The position numbers and the translations under genes are program-made. The notes below the pieces were generated by a model. That model was given only the letters and a program-made list of their open reading frames with translations, ran no database searches and was not told the DNA's origin. Shown one piece after another: positions 32,856 to 42,344 of a DNA stretch of 64,000 bases. Source of the stretch: Actinopolymorpha cephalotaxi (GTDB taxonomy: Bacteria; Actinomycetota; Actinomycetes; Propionibacteriales; Actinopolymorphaceae); the NCBI RefSeq assembly GCF_013408535.1, contig NZ_JACBZA010000001.1, forward strand, positions 5,850,850-5,914,849, in the 5' to 3' direction. Within the stretch, counting starts at the first letter, position 1. Each line of letters starts with the position of its first letter.

Positions 32856-34417
32856 GTGCCGTACGCACCCTCGTGGTGTGGTGCCCCGACTGGCCGGTGA
32901 CCGCGGCCGGACGCGACGCCGGGTGTCCACCCGACGCCGCGCTGGCCGTGCTCGACCGGGGCCGGGTCCTCGCGTGCTCCCAGGCTGCTCGCCGTCAGGG
33001 CGTACGCCGGGGCCTGCGGATCCGCGAGGCCCAGTCCCGGTGCCCCGAGCTGACCGTGCTGGCGTACGACCCGGCGGTGGACGCCCGGGCGTTCGAGCCG
33101 GTGGTGGCCGCGGTGGAGGCGCTCGCTCCCGGCGTGGAGATCATCCGCCCGGGCATGTGCGCGCTCGCCGCCCGCGGCCCGAGCCGCTACTTCGGCGGCG
33201 AGCAGGCGTTCGCCCAGGCGTTGCGCGAGCACCTGCGACAGGCCGGTTTCCAGTGCGTGATCGGCATCGCCGACGGACCGTTCGCGGCCGAGCAGGCGGC
33301 CCGGCTCGCCGAGCGGGCCGGAGACCCGGAGCTGACGTTCCCGCCGGGTGAGTCCGCCCGCTGTCTGGCGTCCCTGCCGATCAGCACCCTCGACCGCCCC
33401 GACCTGGTCGACCTGCTGCACCGGCTGGGCATCCGCACGCTCGGCGAGTTCGCCGCGCTGCCGGCCCGGAGCGTGCTCGGGCGGTTCGGCTCCGACGGCG
33501 TGGCCGCGCACCGGCTGGCCGGTGGCCGCGACTCCCGCAGTCTCGCCACCCGCAGGCCGCCGCCCGAGCTGGCCACCGAGGTGGCGTTCGAGCCGCCCGT
33601 CGACCGGGTCGACCACGTGGCGTTCGCGATCCGCGGCGCCGCCGACCAGCTGGTCGCGGGCCTCGCCGAACGCGACCTGGTGTGCACCTGTCTGCGGGTG
33701 GAGACCGAGAGCGAACGCGACGAACCCGCCGGCCGGCAGTGGCGGCACCCCCGCTGGTTCAGCGCGACCGACGTGGTCGACCGGGTCCGCTGGCAACTCC
33801 AGGGCACCCGCACCGACTCCGGTGGACCCGCCCAGGAGCTGACCTCCGGAGTGGTCCGGATCCGGCTGGTGCCCGACGAGGTGGCCGCCACCGGCGCCTA
33901 CCAGGACGGCCTGTGGGGCGACCAGGCGCCCGACGAACGCATCCACCGGACCTTCACCCGGGTGCAGAGCATGCTCGGCCACGACGCGGTGGTGACGGCC
34001 GTCCTGTCCGGAGGCCGGGCCGCCACCGAACGCGTGACCTGGGTGGCGTGGGGCGACGAGCCCACGCCCGCCCGGCCCACAGTGCCACCGTGGACGGGGC
34101 ACTTACCGCCTCCGGCCCCGTCCACGGTGTTCCCCTCCCCCGAGCCGGTCGACGTGCTCGACCCCGCCGGCCGGGGCGTCGCCGTCGGCGAACGCGGAGA
34201 GATGTCGGGCGAGTGCCGGACGCTCGCGCGGCCCGGCGGTTCGGTGACCGCGCTGCCCATCGTCGGCTGGGCCGGGCCCTGGCCGGTCGACGAGCGCTGG
34301 TGGGATCCCGAGGCGGCCCGGCGCTACGCCCGGTTCCAGGTGGCGTGCGCCGACGGGAGCGCGTTCGTGCTGCTGCACGAGGCCGGCCGGTGGTGGATCG
34401 AGGCCAGCTATGACTGA
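32852..34417 (+). CDS. imuB: ImuB-like Y-family polymerase homologue (catalytically dead)
   Basis: A 521-residue Y-family polymerase homologue. The first palm strand reads VRTLVVWCPDWPV where active polymerases have an Asp-x-Asp. The usual SxDE motif of the second catalytic site is replaced by GMCALAARGPSRYFGG, so the catalytic acids are missing, as in mycobacterial ImuB. Other parts follow: LGIRTLGEFAALP (helix-hairpin-helix) and the little-finger region near residues 235-350. The C-terminal 150 residues (including VGWAGPWPVDERWWD and RWWIEASYD) are the tail that bears the interaction region. ImuB acts as a hub linking the beta clamp, DnaE2 and ImuA'. The start ATG 32852 has a G-rich upstream stretch and overlaps the uORF stop. 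Confidence 0.9.
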   Translation: MSAVRTLVVWCPDWPVTAAGRDAGCPPDAALAVLDRGRVLACSQAARRQGVRRGLRIREAQSRCPELTVLAYDPAVDARAFEPVVAAVEALAPGVEIIRPGMCALAARGPSRYFGGEQAFAQALREHLRQAGFQCVIGIADGPFAAEQAARLAERAGDPELTFPPGESARCLASLPISTLDRPDLVDLLHRLGIRTLGEFAALPARSVLGRFGSDGVAAHRLAGGRDSRSLATRRPPPELATEVAFEPPVDRVDHVAFAIRGAADQLVAGLAERDLVCTCLRVETESERDEPAGRQWRHPRWFSATDVVDRVRWQLQGTRTDSGGPAQELTSGVVRIRLVPDEVAATGAYQDGLWGDQAPDERIHRTFTRVQSMLGHDAVVTAVLSGGRAATERVTWVAWGDEPTPARPTVPPWTGHLPPPAPSTVFPSPEPVDVLDPAGRGVAVGERGEMSGECRTLARPGGSVTALPIVGWAGPWPVDERWWDPEAARRYARFQVACADGSAFVLLHEAGRWWIEASYD

Positions 34418-34450
34418 GCTGCCCGGCGAGCTACCCGGAGGGGGCTCCTG

Positions 34451-37400
34451 ATGGGGTGGAAGAACCCCCGGATGCCATGGTCTGAGCTGGAACGCAAGCT
34501 GTCCGGACGCCGCCCGGGCGGCCCACCGGCCGAGGTGGACGGCGGCGACAGCCCGGCCTGGACCTCCGTCCGCCCGCCCTACGACCCGCCTCCCGACGAA
34601 CGCCCGAAGCGGCCCGAAGGCCCGGTCGTCCCGTACGCCGAGCTGCACTGCCACTCCAACTTCAGCTTCCTCGACGGCGCCAGCCACCCGGAGGAGCTGG
34701 TCGAGGAGGCGGTGCGGCTCGGCCTGCAGGCGCTCGCGCTCACCGACCACGACGGCCTGTACGGCGTGGTCCGGATGGCCGAGGCGGCGGAGGCGGCCGA
34801 CTACCGGCTGGGGACGATCTTCGGGGCGGAGCTGTCCCTCGACCTCACCGAGCCGCAGAACGGCGCCGCCGACCCCGAGGGCAGCCACCTCCTCGTCCTC
34901 GCCCGCGGCGAGGAGGGCTACCACCGGCTGGCCGGCGCGCTCACCGAGGCGCAGCTTCGCGGCGGGGAGAAGGGCCGGCCCGTCTACGACCTGGACGACC
35001 TCGCCGCCCGCGCCGGCGACCACTGGCTGGTCCTCACCGGCTGCCGCAAGGGCACCGTGCGGCAGGCGCTCGACCGCGGCGGCACGTCCGAGGCGGGCCG
35101 CGAGCTCGACCGGCTGGTCGGGCTGTTCGGCCGCGACCAGGTGGCGGTCGAGCTGATCGACCACGGCTACCCCCTCGACTCCGACCGCAACGACGCGTTG
35201 ACAGAGCTCGCCCGGTCCCGCCGGCTTCCGGTGGTCGCCACCAACAACGTCCACTTCGCCACGCCCGAACGCCGGCCGCTGGCCACCGCGCTGGCCGCCG
35301 TACGCTCCCGGCGCAGCCTGGACGAGATCGACGGCTGGCTGCCCGCGGCCGGCAGCGCCCACCTGCGCACGGGTGCGGAGATGGCCGCGCGGTTCGCGCG
35401 CTATCCCGGTGCCGTCGCCCGCACCGTGGAGTACGCCCGGACGCTGGCGTTCCCGCTGCGCCGGGCCAAGCCGCGGCTGCCCCGCCAGGACGTGCCTGAA
35501 GGGCACACGCCGATGAGCTGGCTGCGGGAGCTGGTCCGTCAGGGGGCCGAACGCGCCTACGGCACCTACACCGGACGGTTCGCCGAGGAGACGCGGCGCC
35601 GGCTGGACAAGGAGCTGCGGGTCATCGAGGAGAAGGACTTCCCCGGCTACTTCCTCATCGTGCACGACATCGTGGAGTTCGCCCGGAGCAGGCGAATCCT
35701 CTGCCAGGGAAGGGGATCCGCGGCCAACTCCGCGGTCTGTTACGTCCTCGGCATCACCTCGGTGGACGCCATCTTCTACGACCTTCCGTTCGAGCGCTTC
35801 CTGTCCGCGACCCGGGAGGAGGAGCCCGACATCGACGTCGACTTCGACTCCGACCGGCGCGAGGAGGTCATCCAGTACGTCTACGAGAAGTACGGCCGCC
35901 GCAACGCCGCCCAGGTCGCCAACGTCATCACCTACCGGCCCAAGATGGCGATCCGCGACATGGCGAAGGCCCTCGGGCACAGCACCGGACAGCAGGACGC
36001 CTGGTCCAAGCAGGTCGACTCGTGGGGCACCACCGCCACCGTCGACAGCGACATCCCCACCCCGGTGGTGTCGATGGCCGAGCAGCTGCTGACGTTCCCG
36101 CGCCACCTCGGCATCCACTCCGGCGGCATGGTGCTCACCGACCGGCCGGTGGGCGAGGTCTGCCCGATCGAGCACGGCCGGATGGACGGCCGCACCGTGC
36201 TGCAGTGGGACAAGGACGACTGCGCGTGGATGGGCCTGGTGAAGTTCGACCTGCTCGGCCTCGGCATGCTCGCCGTCCTGCACTACACGATGGAGGGTGT
36301 TCGCGAACACCTCGGCGAGGACTGGGCCCTCGCCACCATTCCCAAGGAGGAGCCGGGCGTCTACGACATGCTCTGCCGGGCCGACTCGGTAGGGGTGTTC
36401 CAGGTGGAGAGCCGGGCGCAGATGGCGACGCTGCCCAGGCTTCGGCCGCGCCGCTTCTACGACCTGGTGATCGAGATCGCCCTGATCCGCCCGGGCCCGA
36501 TCCAGGGCGGCGCCGTCCACCCGTACATCCGGCGCAAGCTCGGCCAGGAGCCGCCGACGCCACCGCATCCCACGCTCGCCCCCGCGCTCGAACGCACCCT
36601 CGGCGTCCCGCTGTTCCAGGAACAGCTGATGCAGATCGCGATGGAGGTCGGCGGCTGCACCGGCGACGACGCCGACCTGCTGCGCCGGGCGATGGGCTCC
36701 AAGCGCGGGCTGGAGAAGATCTCCTCACTACGCCAGAAGTTGTACGCCGGGATGGCCGCGCGCGGGATCACCGGCGACACCGCCGACATGATCTACGAGA
36801 AGATCGAGGCGTTCGCCAACTTCGGGTTCGCCGAGAGCCACTCGATCAGCTTCGCGTTGCTGGTCTACGCGTCCTCGTGGTTCAAGCTGCACTACCCCGC
36901 GATGTTCCTGGCCGCGTTGCTGCGGGCCCAGCCGATGGGGTTCTACTCCCCGCAGAGCCTGGTGGCCGACGCGCGCCGGCACGGGGTGGAGGTACGCGGC
37001 GCCGACCTGCACCTGTCCGGGGTGCACGCCGACCTGGAACTCCTCGACCCGAACCTGTCCGCCGAGTCGCCGGGCGCGGGACCAGGTGCGGGGCCGGGTG
37101 CGGGGCCGACCGGGGATCCCGCGTGCGTGGACACCTTCCACCCGCCGGTCGGGGAGTTCGATCCGGACGCGCCCTTCGACGACGCCCGGCACCGGCGCGA
37201 CGGGAGGCATGCCGTCCGCCTCGGGCTGGCCGGCATCCGCTCGATCGGCGCCGATCTCGCCGAGCGGATCGTCGCCGAGCGCACCGCGCACGGGCCGTTC
37301 GCCGACCAGGCCGACCTGGTACGCCGGGTCGGGCTGACCTCGGTGCAGATGGAGGCGATGGCGACGGCGGGTGCGTTCGGCTGTTTCCGGATGTCCCGGC

Positions 37401-38062
37401 GGGAGGCGCTGTGGGTCGCCGGCAGCGCCGCCCAGGAACGCCCCGACCAGCTGCCGTCCAGTGGCACGTACGCCAGGCAGGACAGCGGTTCGGCGTCCGG
37501 GCCCGGCGGCCGTTCGGCCGGAAAGCCCAGGCAGGGCAGGGTTTCCGAGCCCGCGCGTGGCGGGGTCCCCCGGCCCGCAGGCGGTGTCCCCGAGCCCGCA
37601 CGGCCGGCACGGGAGGAGCGGCACGAACAGGTTCCGCTGCTGCCCGACCTGAACCCCGCAGAACGCGTGATGGCCGACCTGTGGGCCACCGGCATCTCCC
37701 CCGACGACTACCCCACCCGGCACGTACGCGACAAGCTCGACGAACTCGGCGTGATCCCGGCCGCCCGGCTGCGCACCACCGAACACGGCCGCCGCGTGCT
37801 GGTCGGCGGCGTCGTCATCCACCGCCAGCGGCCGGCGACCGCGGGCGGGGTCACGTTCCTCAACCTCGAGGACGAGACCGGCATGGTCAACGTCATCTGC
37901 CCGCAGGCGGTGTGGAACCGCCACCGCCGGGTCGCCCGCGACTCCCCCGCCCTGCTGATCCGCGGCCGGCTCGAACGCGTGGAGGGCGTGACCAACGTGG
38001 TGGCGGAGAAGTTCAGCCGGCTGCCGCTCACCATCGCCACCATGTCCCGCGACTTCCGCTGA
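34451..38062 (+). CDS. dnaE2: Error-prone DNA polymerase III alpha, DnaE2
   Basis: A 1203-residue C-family polymerase. The PHP domain starts near residue 62 (YAELHCHSNFSFLDGASHPEE, then ALTDHDGLYGV). The palm catalytic acids are in EPDIDVDFDSDRREEVIQYV near residue 459. The fingers contain RGSAANSAVCYVLGIT, and the tandem helix-hairpin-helix motif and an OB-fold (VLVGGVVIHRQRPATAGGV) lie near the C-terminus. A low-complexity insert of repeated GAG/GPGAGPG units (about 875-890) and another near 1010-1065 are not family-conserved. DnaE2 performs damage-induced translesion synthesis with ImuA' and ImuB. It lies 33 bases after imuB and is likely cotranscribed from the SOS promoter. ATG 34451 follows a GGAGGGGG stretch. 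Confidence 0.95.
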   Translation: MGWKNPRMPWSELERKLSGRRPGGPPAEVDGGDSPAWTSVRPPYDPPPDERPKRPEGPVVPYAELHCHSNFSFLDGASHPEELVEEAVRLGLQALALTDHDGLYGVVRMAEAAEAADYRLGTIFGAELSLDLTEPQNGAADPEGSHLLVLARGEEGYHRLAGALTEAQLRGGEKGRPVYDLDDLAARAGDHWLVLTGCRKGTVRQALDRGGTSEAGRELDRLVGLFGRDQVAVELIDHGYPLDSDRNDALTELARSRRLPVVATNNVHFATPERRPLATALAAVRSRRSLDEIDGWLPAAGSAHLRTGAEMAARFARYPGAVARTVEYARTLAFPLRRAKPRLPRQDVPEGHTPMSWLRELVRQGAERAYGTYTGRFAEETRRRLDKELRVIEEKDFPGYFLIVHDIVEFARSRRILCQGRGSAANSAVCYVLGITSVDAIFYDLPFERFLSATREEEPDIDVDFDSDRREEVIQYVYEKYGRRNAAQVANVITYRPKMAIRDMAKALGHSTGQQDAWSKQVDSWGTTATVDSDIPTPVVSMAEQLLTFPRHLGIHSGGMVLTDRPVGEVCPIEHGRMDGRTVLQWDKDDCAWMGLVKFDLLGLGMLAVLHYTMEGVREHLGEDWALATIPKEEPGVYDMLCRADSVGVFQVESRAQMATLPRLRPRRFYDLVIEIALIRPGPIQGGAVHPYIRRKLGQEPPTPPHPTLAPALERTLGVPLFQEQLMQIAMEVGGCTGDDADLLRRAMGSKRGLEKISSLRQKLYAGMAARGITGDTADMIYEKIEAFANFGFAESHSISFALLVYASSWFKLHYPAMFLAALLRAQPMGFYSPQSLVADARRHGVEVRGADLHLSGVHADLELLDPNLSAESPGAGPGAGPGAGPTGDPACVDTFHPPVGEFDPDAPFDDARHRRDGRHAVRLGLAGIRSIGADLAERIVAERTAHGPFADQADLVRRVGLTSVQMEAMATAGAFGCFRMSRREALWVAGSAAQERPDQLPSSGTYARQDSGSASGPGGRSAGKPRQGRVSEPARGGVPRPAGGVPEPARPAREERHEQVPLLPDLNPAERVMADLWATGISPDDYPTRHVRDKLDELGVIPAARLRTTEHGRRVLVGGVVIHRQRPATAGGVTFLNLEDETGMVNVICPQAVWNRHRRVARDSPALLIRGRLERVEGVTNVVAEKFSRLPLTIATMSRDFR

Positions 38063-38100
38063 CCTCCCCCGCCGTCCGCTGACCTCCCCCGCCGTCCGCT
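38061..38100. repeat. 20-bp tandem duplication after dnaE2
   Basis: Two perfect copies of a 20-base unit, starting GACCTCCCCC, lie at 38061-38080 and 38081-38100. They begin within the dnaE2 stop codon. Probably a replication-slippage duplication with no assigned role. Confidence 0.9.
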
Positions 38101-38140
38101 GGCGTGCTTCGAAACCCGCCCTCGTGGGATCATCGCGGCC

Positions 38141-38830
38141 GTGCACCAGTCGACCTTGGACCTGACCTTCGACGCGCTCCTGTGCGACCTGGACGGCGTA
38201 CTCCGGATCTGGGACGCCGAGCTCACCGACGCCGAAGCCGCCAACGGCCTGCCCGCCGGCGCGCTGGCGGCGGCCGCGTTCGCTCCCGACCGGCTGCTCC
38301 CCGCGATCACCGGCCAGGTCAGCGACGAACAGTGGCGAGCGGCCGTGGTCGGCGACCTCGCCGAACGCCTCGGGTCGCGCACCCGCGCCCAGGCGGCGGT
38401 CGACGGGTGGTCCGCGCACGTCGGCAGAGTCGACCAGGAGGTGCTCGACCTGCTCGTCGCGGTGCGTACGCACGTGCCCGTCGTCCTGGTGTCCAACGCG
38501 ACCACCCGGCTGGAACGCGACCTCGACGCGCTCGGGATCGCCCCGCACCTGGACGCGGTGGTCAACACCTCCCGGATCGGGGTGGTGAAACCCGACCCGC
38601 GGGTGTTCCAGTACGCCGCCACGGTCGTCGGCGAGGACCCTGCCCGCTGCCTGTTCGTCGACGACCAGCCCGGCAACGTCGAGGCGGCCCAGGCACTCGG
38701 CATGCAGGGACTCACCTACACCGGCCCGGACAGCCTGCGCGCGGCGCTCGGCCACGCGGCCCACGTGCTCAGCGATGACGCAGCTGGTGAACCTGACCTG
38801 ACGGGGGCGGCACCGCCGCCGCGTGGGTAG
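38141..38830 (+). CDS. HAD-superfamily hydrolase
   Basis: A 229-residue HAD-IA hydrolase. The nucleophile Asp is in CDLDGVL (Asp16, with Asp18 as acid/base). Motif II is LVSNATTR, and motif III the Lys in GVVKPDPRVF. Motif IV is LFVDDQPGNVEAAQALGM. Such enzymes dephosphorylate sugar or nucleotide phosphates, or dehalogenate; the substrate is not predictable. The GTG start at 38141 keeps the usual family length. Its last 62 bases overlap the convergent XRE-ImmA gene. The last 20 residues (SDDAAGEPDLTGAAPPPRG) look unconserved. Confidence 0.85.
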   Translation: MHQSTLDLTFDALLCDLDGVLRIWDAELTDAEAANGLPAGALAAAAFAPDRLLPAITGQVSDEQWRAAVVGDLAERLGSRTRAQAAVDGWSAHVGRVDQEVLDLLVAVRTHVPVVLVSNATTRLERDLDALGIAPHLDAVVNTSRIGVVKPDPRVFQYAATVVGEDPARCLFVDDQPGNVEAAQALGMQGLTYTGPDSLRAALGHAAHVLSDDAAGEPDLTGAAPPPRG

Positions 38831-39893
38831 GTTCCGGTGCCAGTGCACGCAGGACGAACGGTGGAAGTCCCAGTCTTTCTGCTGCCATCGAGGAGCGGTA
38901 CGGAGATGGCCCAAACCGGTTGACCAGCATCCGCCACAACAGGACCGGTTCCTCCGCGACAACCTCGACGGGCTCGGAATGCCGCCACCCGCGTACACGA
39001 AGCTCCTCGCACAAGGAAGCCGCGCGGTCCGCGCCGATCAACCCCAGCTCCGCCGCTCGGACGATCAGCGCCTGAATGGACAGACCCCACTCCGCCTTTG
39101 CTCGCGCGAAGTCGATCAGCGTTGCATCGGGGCCGAAGATCTCCGCGGCACGATGAGCGGGTATCAGAAATGCCGATGCGAACCTGTTCGCCTCCCACTC
39201 GGCGTCGACGCTGTGCCGTCGTGAGTGCAACACCAGGTGGCCGAGTTCGTGCGCCAGCGTGAACCTGTCCCTGTCCGGCCTGGCGCCGGGAAAGAAGCCA
39301 ACGAGCGCCGGGCCGTCGAAGCCGGACCAGAAAGACACACCGAAGTGACCGGGCGCAAGGCACTGCGCGTCAGTCGATCCGGGCAGGATCAACGGCGCCA
39401 CGGCGACGCCGTGACGTTCGAGCGCCCGCATCACGTACGGCACGTGCCCGTCAGGCCCCAGCCCCAACGCGGCGCGCACATGCTCCGCGACACTCTCGAT
39501 CCGGTCTCCGGAAAGGCGATCTGCGGACGTGGCTTCAACCGGCAGGCGAGGTAGTGAATAACGCGTTTCCTCGAAGAGGACCTCAGTGACTCTCAGCGCT
39601 TCTGCGAACAACTGACGAATCCGGTCACGCATCCTCGCCGACAGATCTCCGTCCTCCGGGAGCCGAAGGGAATCACGCGGCACCTCTGCGGAACGTACGG
39701 CAAAGAACGACAACGGAAGTTGAGTGACCCGGGCTACCGCTTCGGCACTGTCAACCGTGAGTGGACACTGCCCGCGTTCGATCGCAGTGACCACGGAGTG
39801 ATCGAGTCTCGCTGCCACCGACAGCTCGGAGTTGTCAAGGCCGAGGAGAAGCCTTGCCGACCGGAGCCTCTCAGCGAAGAAGGTCATCCCCAT
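38769..39893 (-). CDS. XRE-type regulator with ImmA/IrrE metallopeptidase domain
   Basis: A 374-residue protein. The N-terminal helix-turn-helix (residues 4-65) contains ERLRSARLLLGLDNSELSVAARLD and SVVTAIERGQCPLT. A connecting part leads to the ImmA/IrrE (COG2856-type) domain with the zinc motif HELGH (FTLAHELGHLVLHSRRH) and a distal EWEANRFASAFLIP, the third metal ligand region. Such proteases cleave repressors in response to DNA damage or desiccation, or act with phage and toxin-antitoxin modules. Its start overlaps the partner gene end by 23 bases. Its last 20 residues are encoded antisense to the HAD gene, so the 3' end may be a read-through after insertion. Base composition is visibly lower in GC than its neighbours, suggesting transfer. 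Confidence 0.88.
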   Translation of the reverse strand: MGMTFFAERLRSARLLLGLDNSELSVAARLDHSVVTAIERGQCPLTVDSAEAVARVTQLPLSFFAVRSAEVPRDSLRLPEDGDLSARMRDRIRQLFAEALRVTEVLFEETRYSLPRLPVEATSADRLSGDRIESVAEHVRAALGLGPDGHVPYVMRALERHGVAVAPLILPGSTDAQCLAPGHFGVSFWSGFDGPALVGFFPGARPDRDRFTLAHELGHLVLHSRRHSVDAEWEANRFASAFLIPAHRAAEIFGPDATLIDFARAKAEWGLSIQALIVRAAELGLIGADRAASLCEELRVRGWRHSEPVEVVAEEPVLLWRMLVNRFGPSPYRSSMAAERLGLPPFVLRALAPEPTHAAAVPPPSGQVHQLRHR

Positions 39894-40515
39894 GATCCGT
39901 CTCCTCTTGGAGCTCCTCTTCTGGCAGGGTGATCGACCCGGCGTCCGGATCTTCCCTGGGTACGAAGACTAGTCCCCTGAACTCGTCCACATCCGGAAGG
40001 AGCGGCATGCTCAGGTCGATCCGGGGCTTTGTGCCGTGCGGCCACGGCTCCAGCGTGTGCACCAGCCGAAGAAGCACCTCTTCGGTTCGGAGATGCCGGC
40101 GCCACAGCACCAGGAAATCATGGCGCTCCACCAGAGCATCGGCTTCCATGCGGAACAGGTGCTGATTGGTATAGAAGGCTTGGCGCGCACCGTTGGGTCC
40201 AGCACTGGGGACGTCTTTCTCGCTGGTGGAATGCAGAACCCGAGCAGTCCACCGGTCGTCGGACAGCCAGAACGCGCCATTCTGGCCGTGGTAACCCACC
40301 AGTCGCCACCTGCCGTGCTCGGGTTCGTGCGCGAAAGCCTCGTGCGCGATCGCTCTGGCGAGGTGAGAGTGCAGGTAGGCATATTGGGCGCCCAGAAGCC
40401 GCAGCCGTCCGAGAGTTCGCGACGCTTCGCGGACTCCGGCCACCACACTTCGATGAAGCGGCTCGACCACAGGTGCGAACTGTTCCACTACCCGATCCGG
40501 GTCGAGAGTTTCCAT
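39871..40515 (-). CDS. Uncharacterised partner of the XRE-ImmA protein
   Basis: About 214 residues from ATG 40515, with no recognised family. It has hydrophobic/aromatic beta segments (WRLVGYHGQNGAFWLSDDRW, then QAFYTNQHLFRMEADAL) and an acidic C-terminus (EEELQEETDHGDD). There is no signal peptide or membrane helix. It is the upstream gene of a two-gene unit with the XRE-ImmA gene, overlapping by 23 bases. It could be the target of the protease, a toxin or a sensor. The upstream GATACT element (40527-40532) could be a -10 that leaves a leader of only a few bases. Lower GC content than the surrounding genome suggests it came with its partner. Confidence 0.65.
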   Translation of the reverse strand: METLDPDRVVEQFAPVVEPLHRSVVAGVREASRTLGRLRLLGAQYAYLHSHLARAIAHEAFAHEPEHGRWRLVGYHGQNGAFWLSDDRWTARVLHSTSEKDVPSAGPNGARQAFYTNQHLFRMEADALVERHDFLVLWRRHLRTEEVLLRLVHTLEPWPHGTKPRIDLSMPLLPDVDEFRGLVFVPREDPDAGSITLPEEELQEETDHGDDLLR

Positions 40516-40637
40516 GGACGGGGACAGTATCACCCATTTTAACCCGCTGTGTCCGTTTCGGTACTCCAAGTCGCCGTCAAGACATCCAACTGTCCAAGCG
40601 ACGGCGTATGACGTCGCCGTCTTCTGGTGTAGTTCGG

Positions 40638-41486
40638 TCAGGAAACTGGGTCGGGCCGGTCGAAGGTGGCGGCGCAGGTGCAGGTGCCCGGCTCGACCTC
40701 GGTGTAACCGGCGTCGCGGACCGTCGCTGCGGCCACCTCGCCGTCGACGATGCGGCGCCAGCGCGCCGGGGTCGCCGTCACGACCCGCAGTGGGAAGTCC
40801 GCGGCAGCCCAGGCGGAGACGGTCTGCTCGTCGAGTTCGAGGAGCGCGAGGTGCGCGGCGTGCCCGACCTGGGCGCAGGCCTTTCCGGTCGACATCCGTA
40901 CGCCCGGCGCGAGCACGATCGACAGCATCGGCCCACCGGCCTGCTCGCCACCCTGCTCGGCCTCACCGGCCTCGGCGTCCTCGGCGTCCTCGGCGGGCGC
41001 CAGGTCCAGCCCCTCCACCTGCAGCTTCGACACCTCCACCGGCGGCCGGGCCACCGGGTGCGGGGTCAGCGCGCGCACCTCCGCGCCGCCGGACCGCGCG
41101 GTGACCCCTGCCATCCGGTCCACCTCGACCCATCGAATTCCCCGTGCCCGGCGTACGACCTTGCGGATCCGGCCGTCCATCCAGCGTTCGAGGTCGGCGT
41201 GCCACGGCCCGCCCGGCGCGCTGTCGCGGTCGGCCAGCAGCCGTACGACGGCCAGCGCCGACGCCGCAAGCGCGTCCTCATGGGTCGGCAGGCTCTTCTT
41301 CTCCACCCGGACCACCAGCGGCAGCGCCCACGGCTCGTCGTCGTCGCGCTCCGCCTGACCGATCCACGCGAGGTTGCGCCAGTGCGTACGCCACCAGCGC
41401 ACCGCCGCCATCGGATCGGGAGCCTCGTCAACCTCGCCTTGCGCGGGCAGGCCGGACTCCTCGCCGGGAAGGTCGGGTTCGGTCAC
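40638..41486 (-). CDS. PTH2-domain protein with extra N-terminal region
   Basis: A 282-residue protein. The C-terminal 115 residues match peptidyl-tRNA hydrolase [36 protein letters not shown] and [19 protein letters not shown]2 frees tRNA from stalled peptides in archaea and eukaryotes; in actinobacteria it occurs next to the usual bacterial Pth. The first 165 residues contain [23 protein letters not shown] and [19 protein letters not shown] and are not a domain I know. A Glu/Ala-rich linker separates the parts. The GTG start at 41486 has weak ribosome-site support. It is divergent from the PIG-L deacetylase gene. Confidence 0.78.
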   Translation of the reverse strand: MTEPDLPGEESGLPAQGEVDEAPDPMAAVRWWRTHWRNLAWIGQAERDDDEPWALPLVVRVEKKSLPTHEDALAASALAVVRLLADRDSAPGGPWHADLERWMDGRIRKVVRRARGIRWVEVDRMAGVTARSGGAEVRALTPHPVARPPVEVSKLQVEGLDLAPAEDAEDAEAGEAEQGGEQAGGPMLSIVLAPGVRMSTGKACAQVGHAAHLALLELDEQTVSAWAAADFPLRVVTATPARWRRIVDGEVAAATVRDAGYTEVEPGTCTCAATFDRPDPVS

Positions 41487-41575
41487 CGGGCCAGTATCCG
41501 TGCGACGGCGAAGCGCACGGTCGGGTGGGTACGTTGGGACGCCGAACCACACCAGCCGACCAGGAAAGGGTCTCC

Positions 41576-42316
41576 ATGACCGAGCAGCCGGACTTCGAGC
41601 CGATGCCAACCGACTGGGAGCGCTGCCTGGCGATCGTCGCGCATCCGGACGACCTGGAGTACGGCGCGGCCGGTGCGATCGCCGGCTGGACCGCCGCCGG
41701 CCACGAGGTCAGCTACCTGCTGGTGACCCGCGGCGAGGCGGGCATCGACAACCTCTCGCCCGCGGAGGCCGAGAAGGTCCGCGAACGCGAGCAGCGCGCC
41801 AGCGCCAGGGTCGTCGGGGTCGACAGTGTGCAGTTCCTCGACCACGCCGACGGCGTCATCGAGGAGGGTCCGCGGCTGCGCCGCGACCTCGCCCGGGCGA
41901 TCCGCCGGCACCGGCCCGAACTCCTGGTGACCCTGAACCACCACGACAGCTGGGGGATGCCGGGCAGCTGGAACACCCCCGACCACCGTGCGGTCGGCCG
42001 GGCCGTGCTGGACGCCGCGGGCGATGCCGGCAACCGGTGGATCTTCCCCGAACTCCTCGACGAGGGACTCGAGCCGTGGGACGGCGTCCGCTACGTCGCG
42101 GTGGCCTCCTCCCCGTACGTCTCGCACGCCGTCGACGTCACCGCCACCCTCGACCGCGCGGTGGCCTCGCTCGCCGAACACCGCGCCTACATCTCGGCGC
42201 TGGACGGCCGGGACCCGGTGGAGTACGCCCGGGAGCACCTCACCACCCACGTGCAGAGCGCGGCGGAGCGGTTCGGCGGTCGGCCGGCGGTGTCGTTCGA
42301 GCTGTTCTGCCGCTGA
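41576..42316 (+). CDS. PIG-L family N-deacetylase
   Basis: A 246-residue zinc-dependent deacetylase. The zinc/catalytic motif AHPDDLE is at residues 22-28, and the third zinc His is in NTPDHRAVG. The conserved VTRGEAG loop and FLDHADG follow. Relatives remove acetyl groups from N-acetylglucosamine-linked substrates, such as MshB in mycothiol synthesis or LnmX-like enzymes. The length and lack of mycothiol neighbours do not identify the substrate. ATG 41576 has AAAGGG upstream. Confidence 0.9.
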   Translation: MTEQPDFEPMPTDWERCLAIVAHPDDLEYGAAGAIAGWTAAGHEVSYLLVTRGEAGIDNLSPAEAEKVREREQRASARVVGVDSVQFLDHADGVIEEGPRLRRDLARAIRRHRPELLVTLNHHDSWGMPGSWNTPDHRAVGRAVLDAAGDAGNRWIFPELLDEGLEPWDGVRYVAVASSPYVSHAVDVTATLDRAVASLAEHRAYISALDGRDPVEYAREHLTTHVQSAAERFGGRPAVSFELFCR

Positions 42317-42344
42317 GGAGCTCCGGTCGGTAAGCCGTCGGCAG

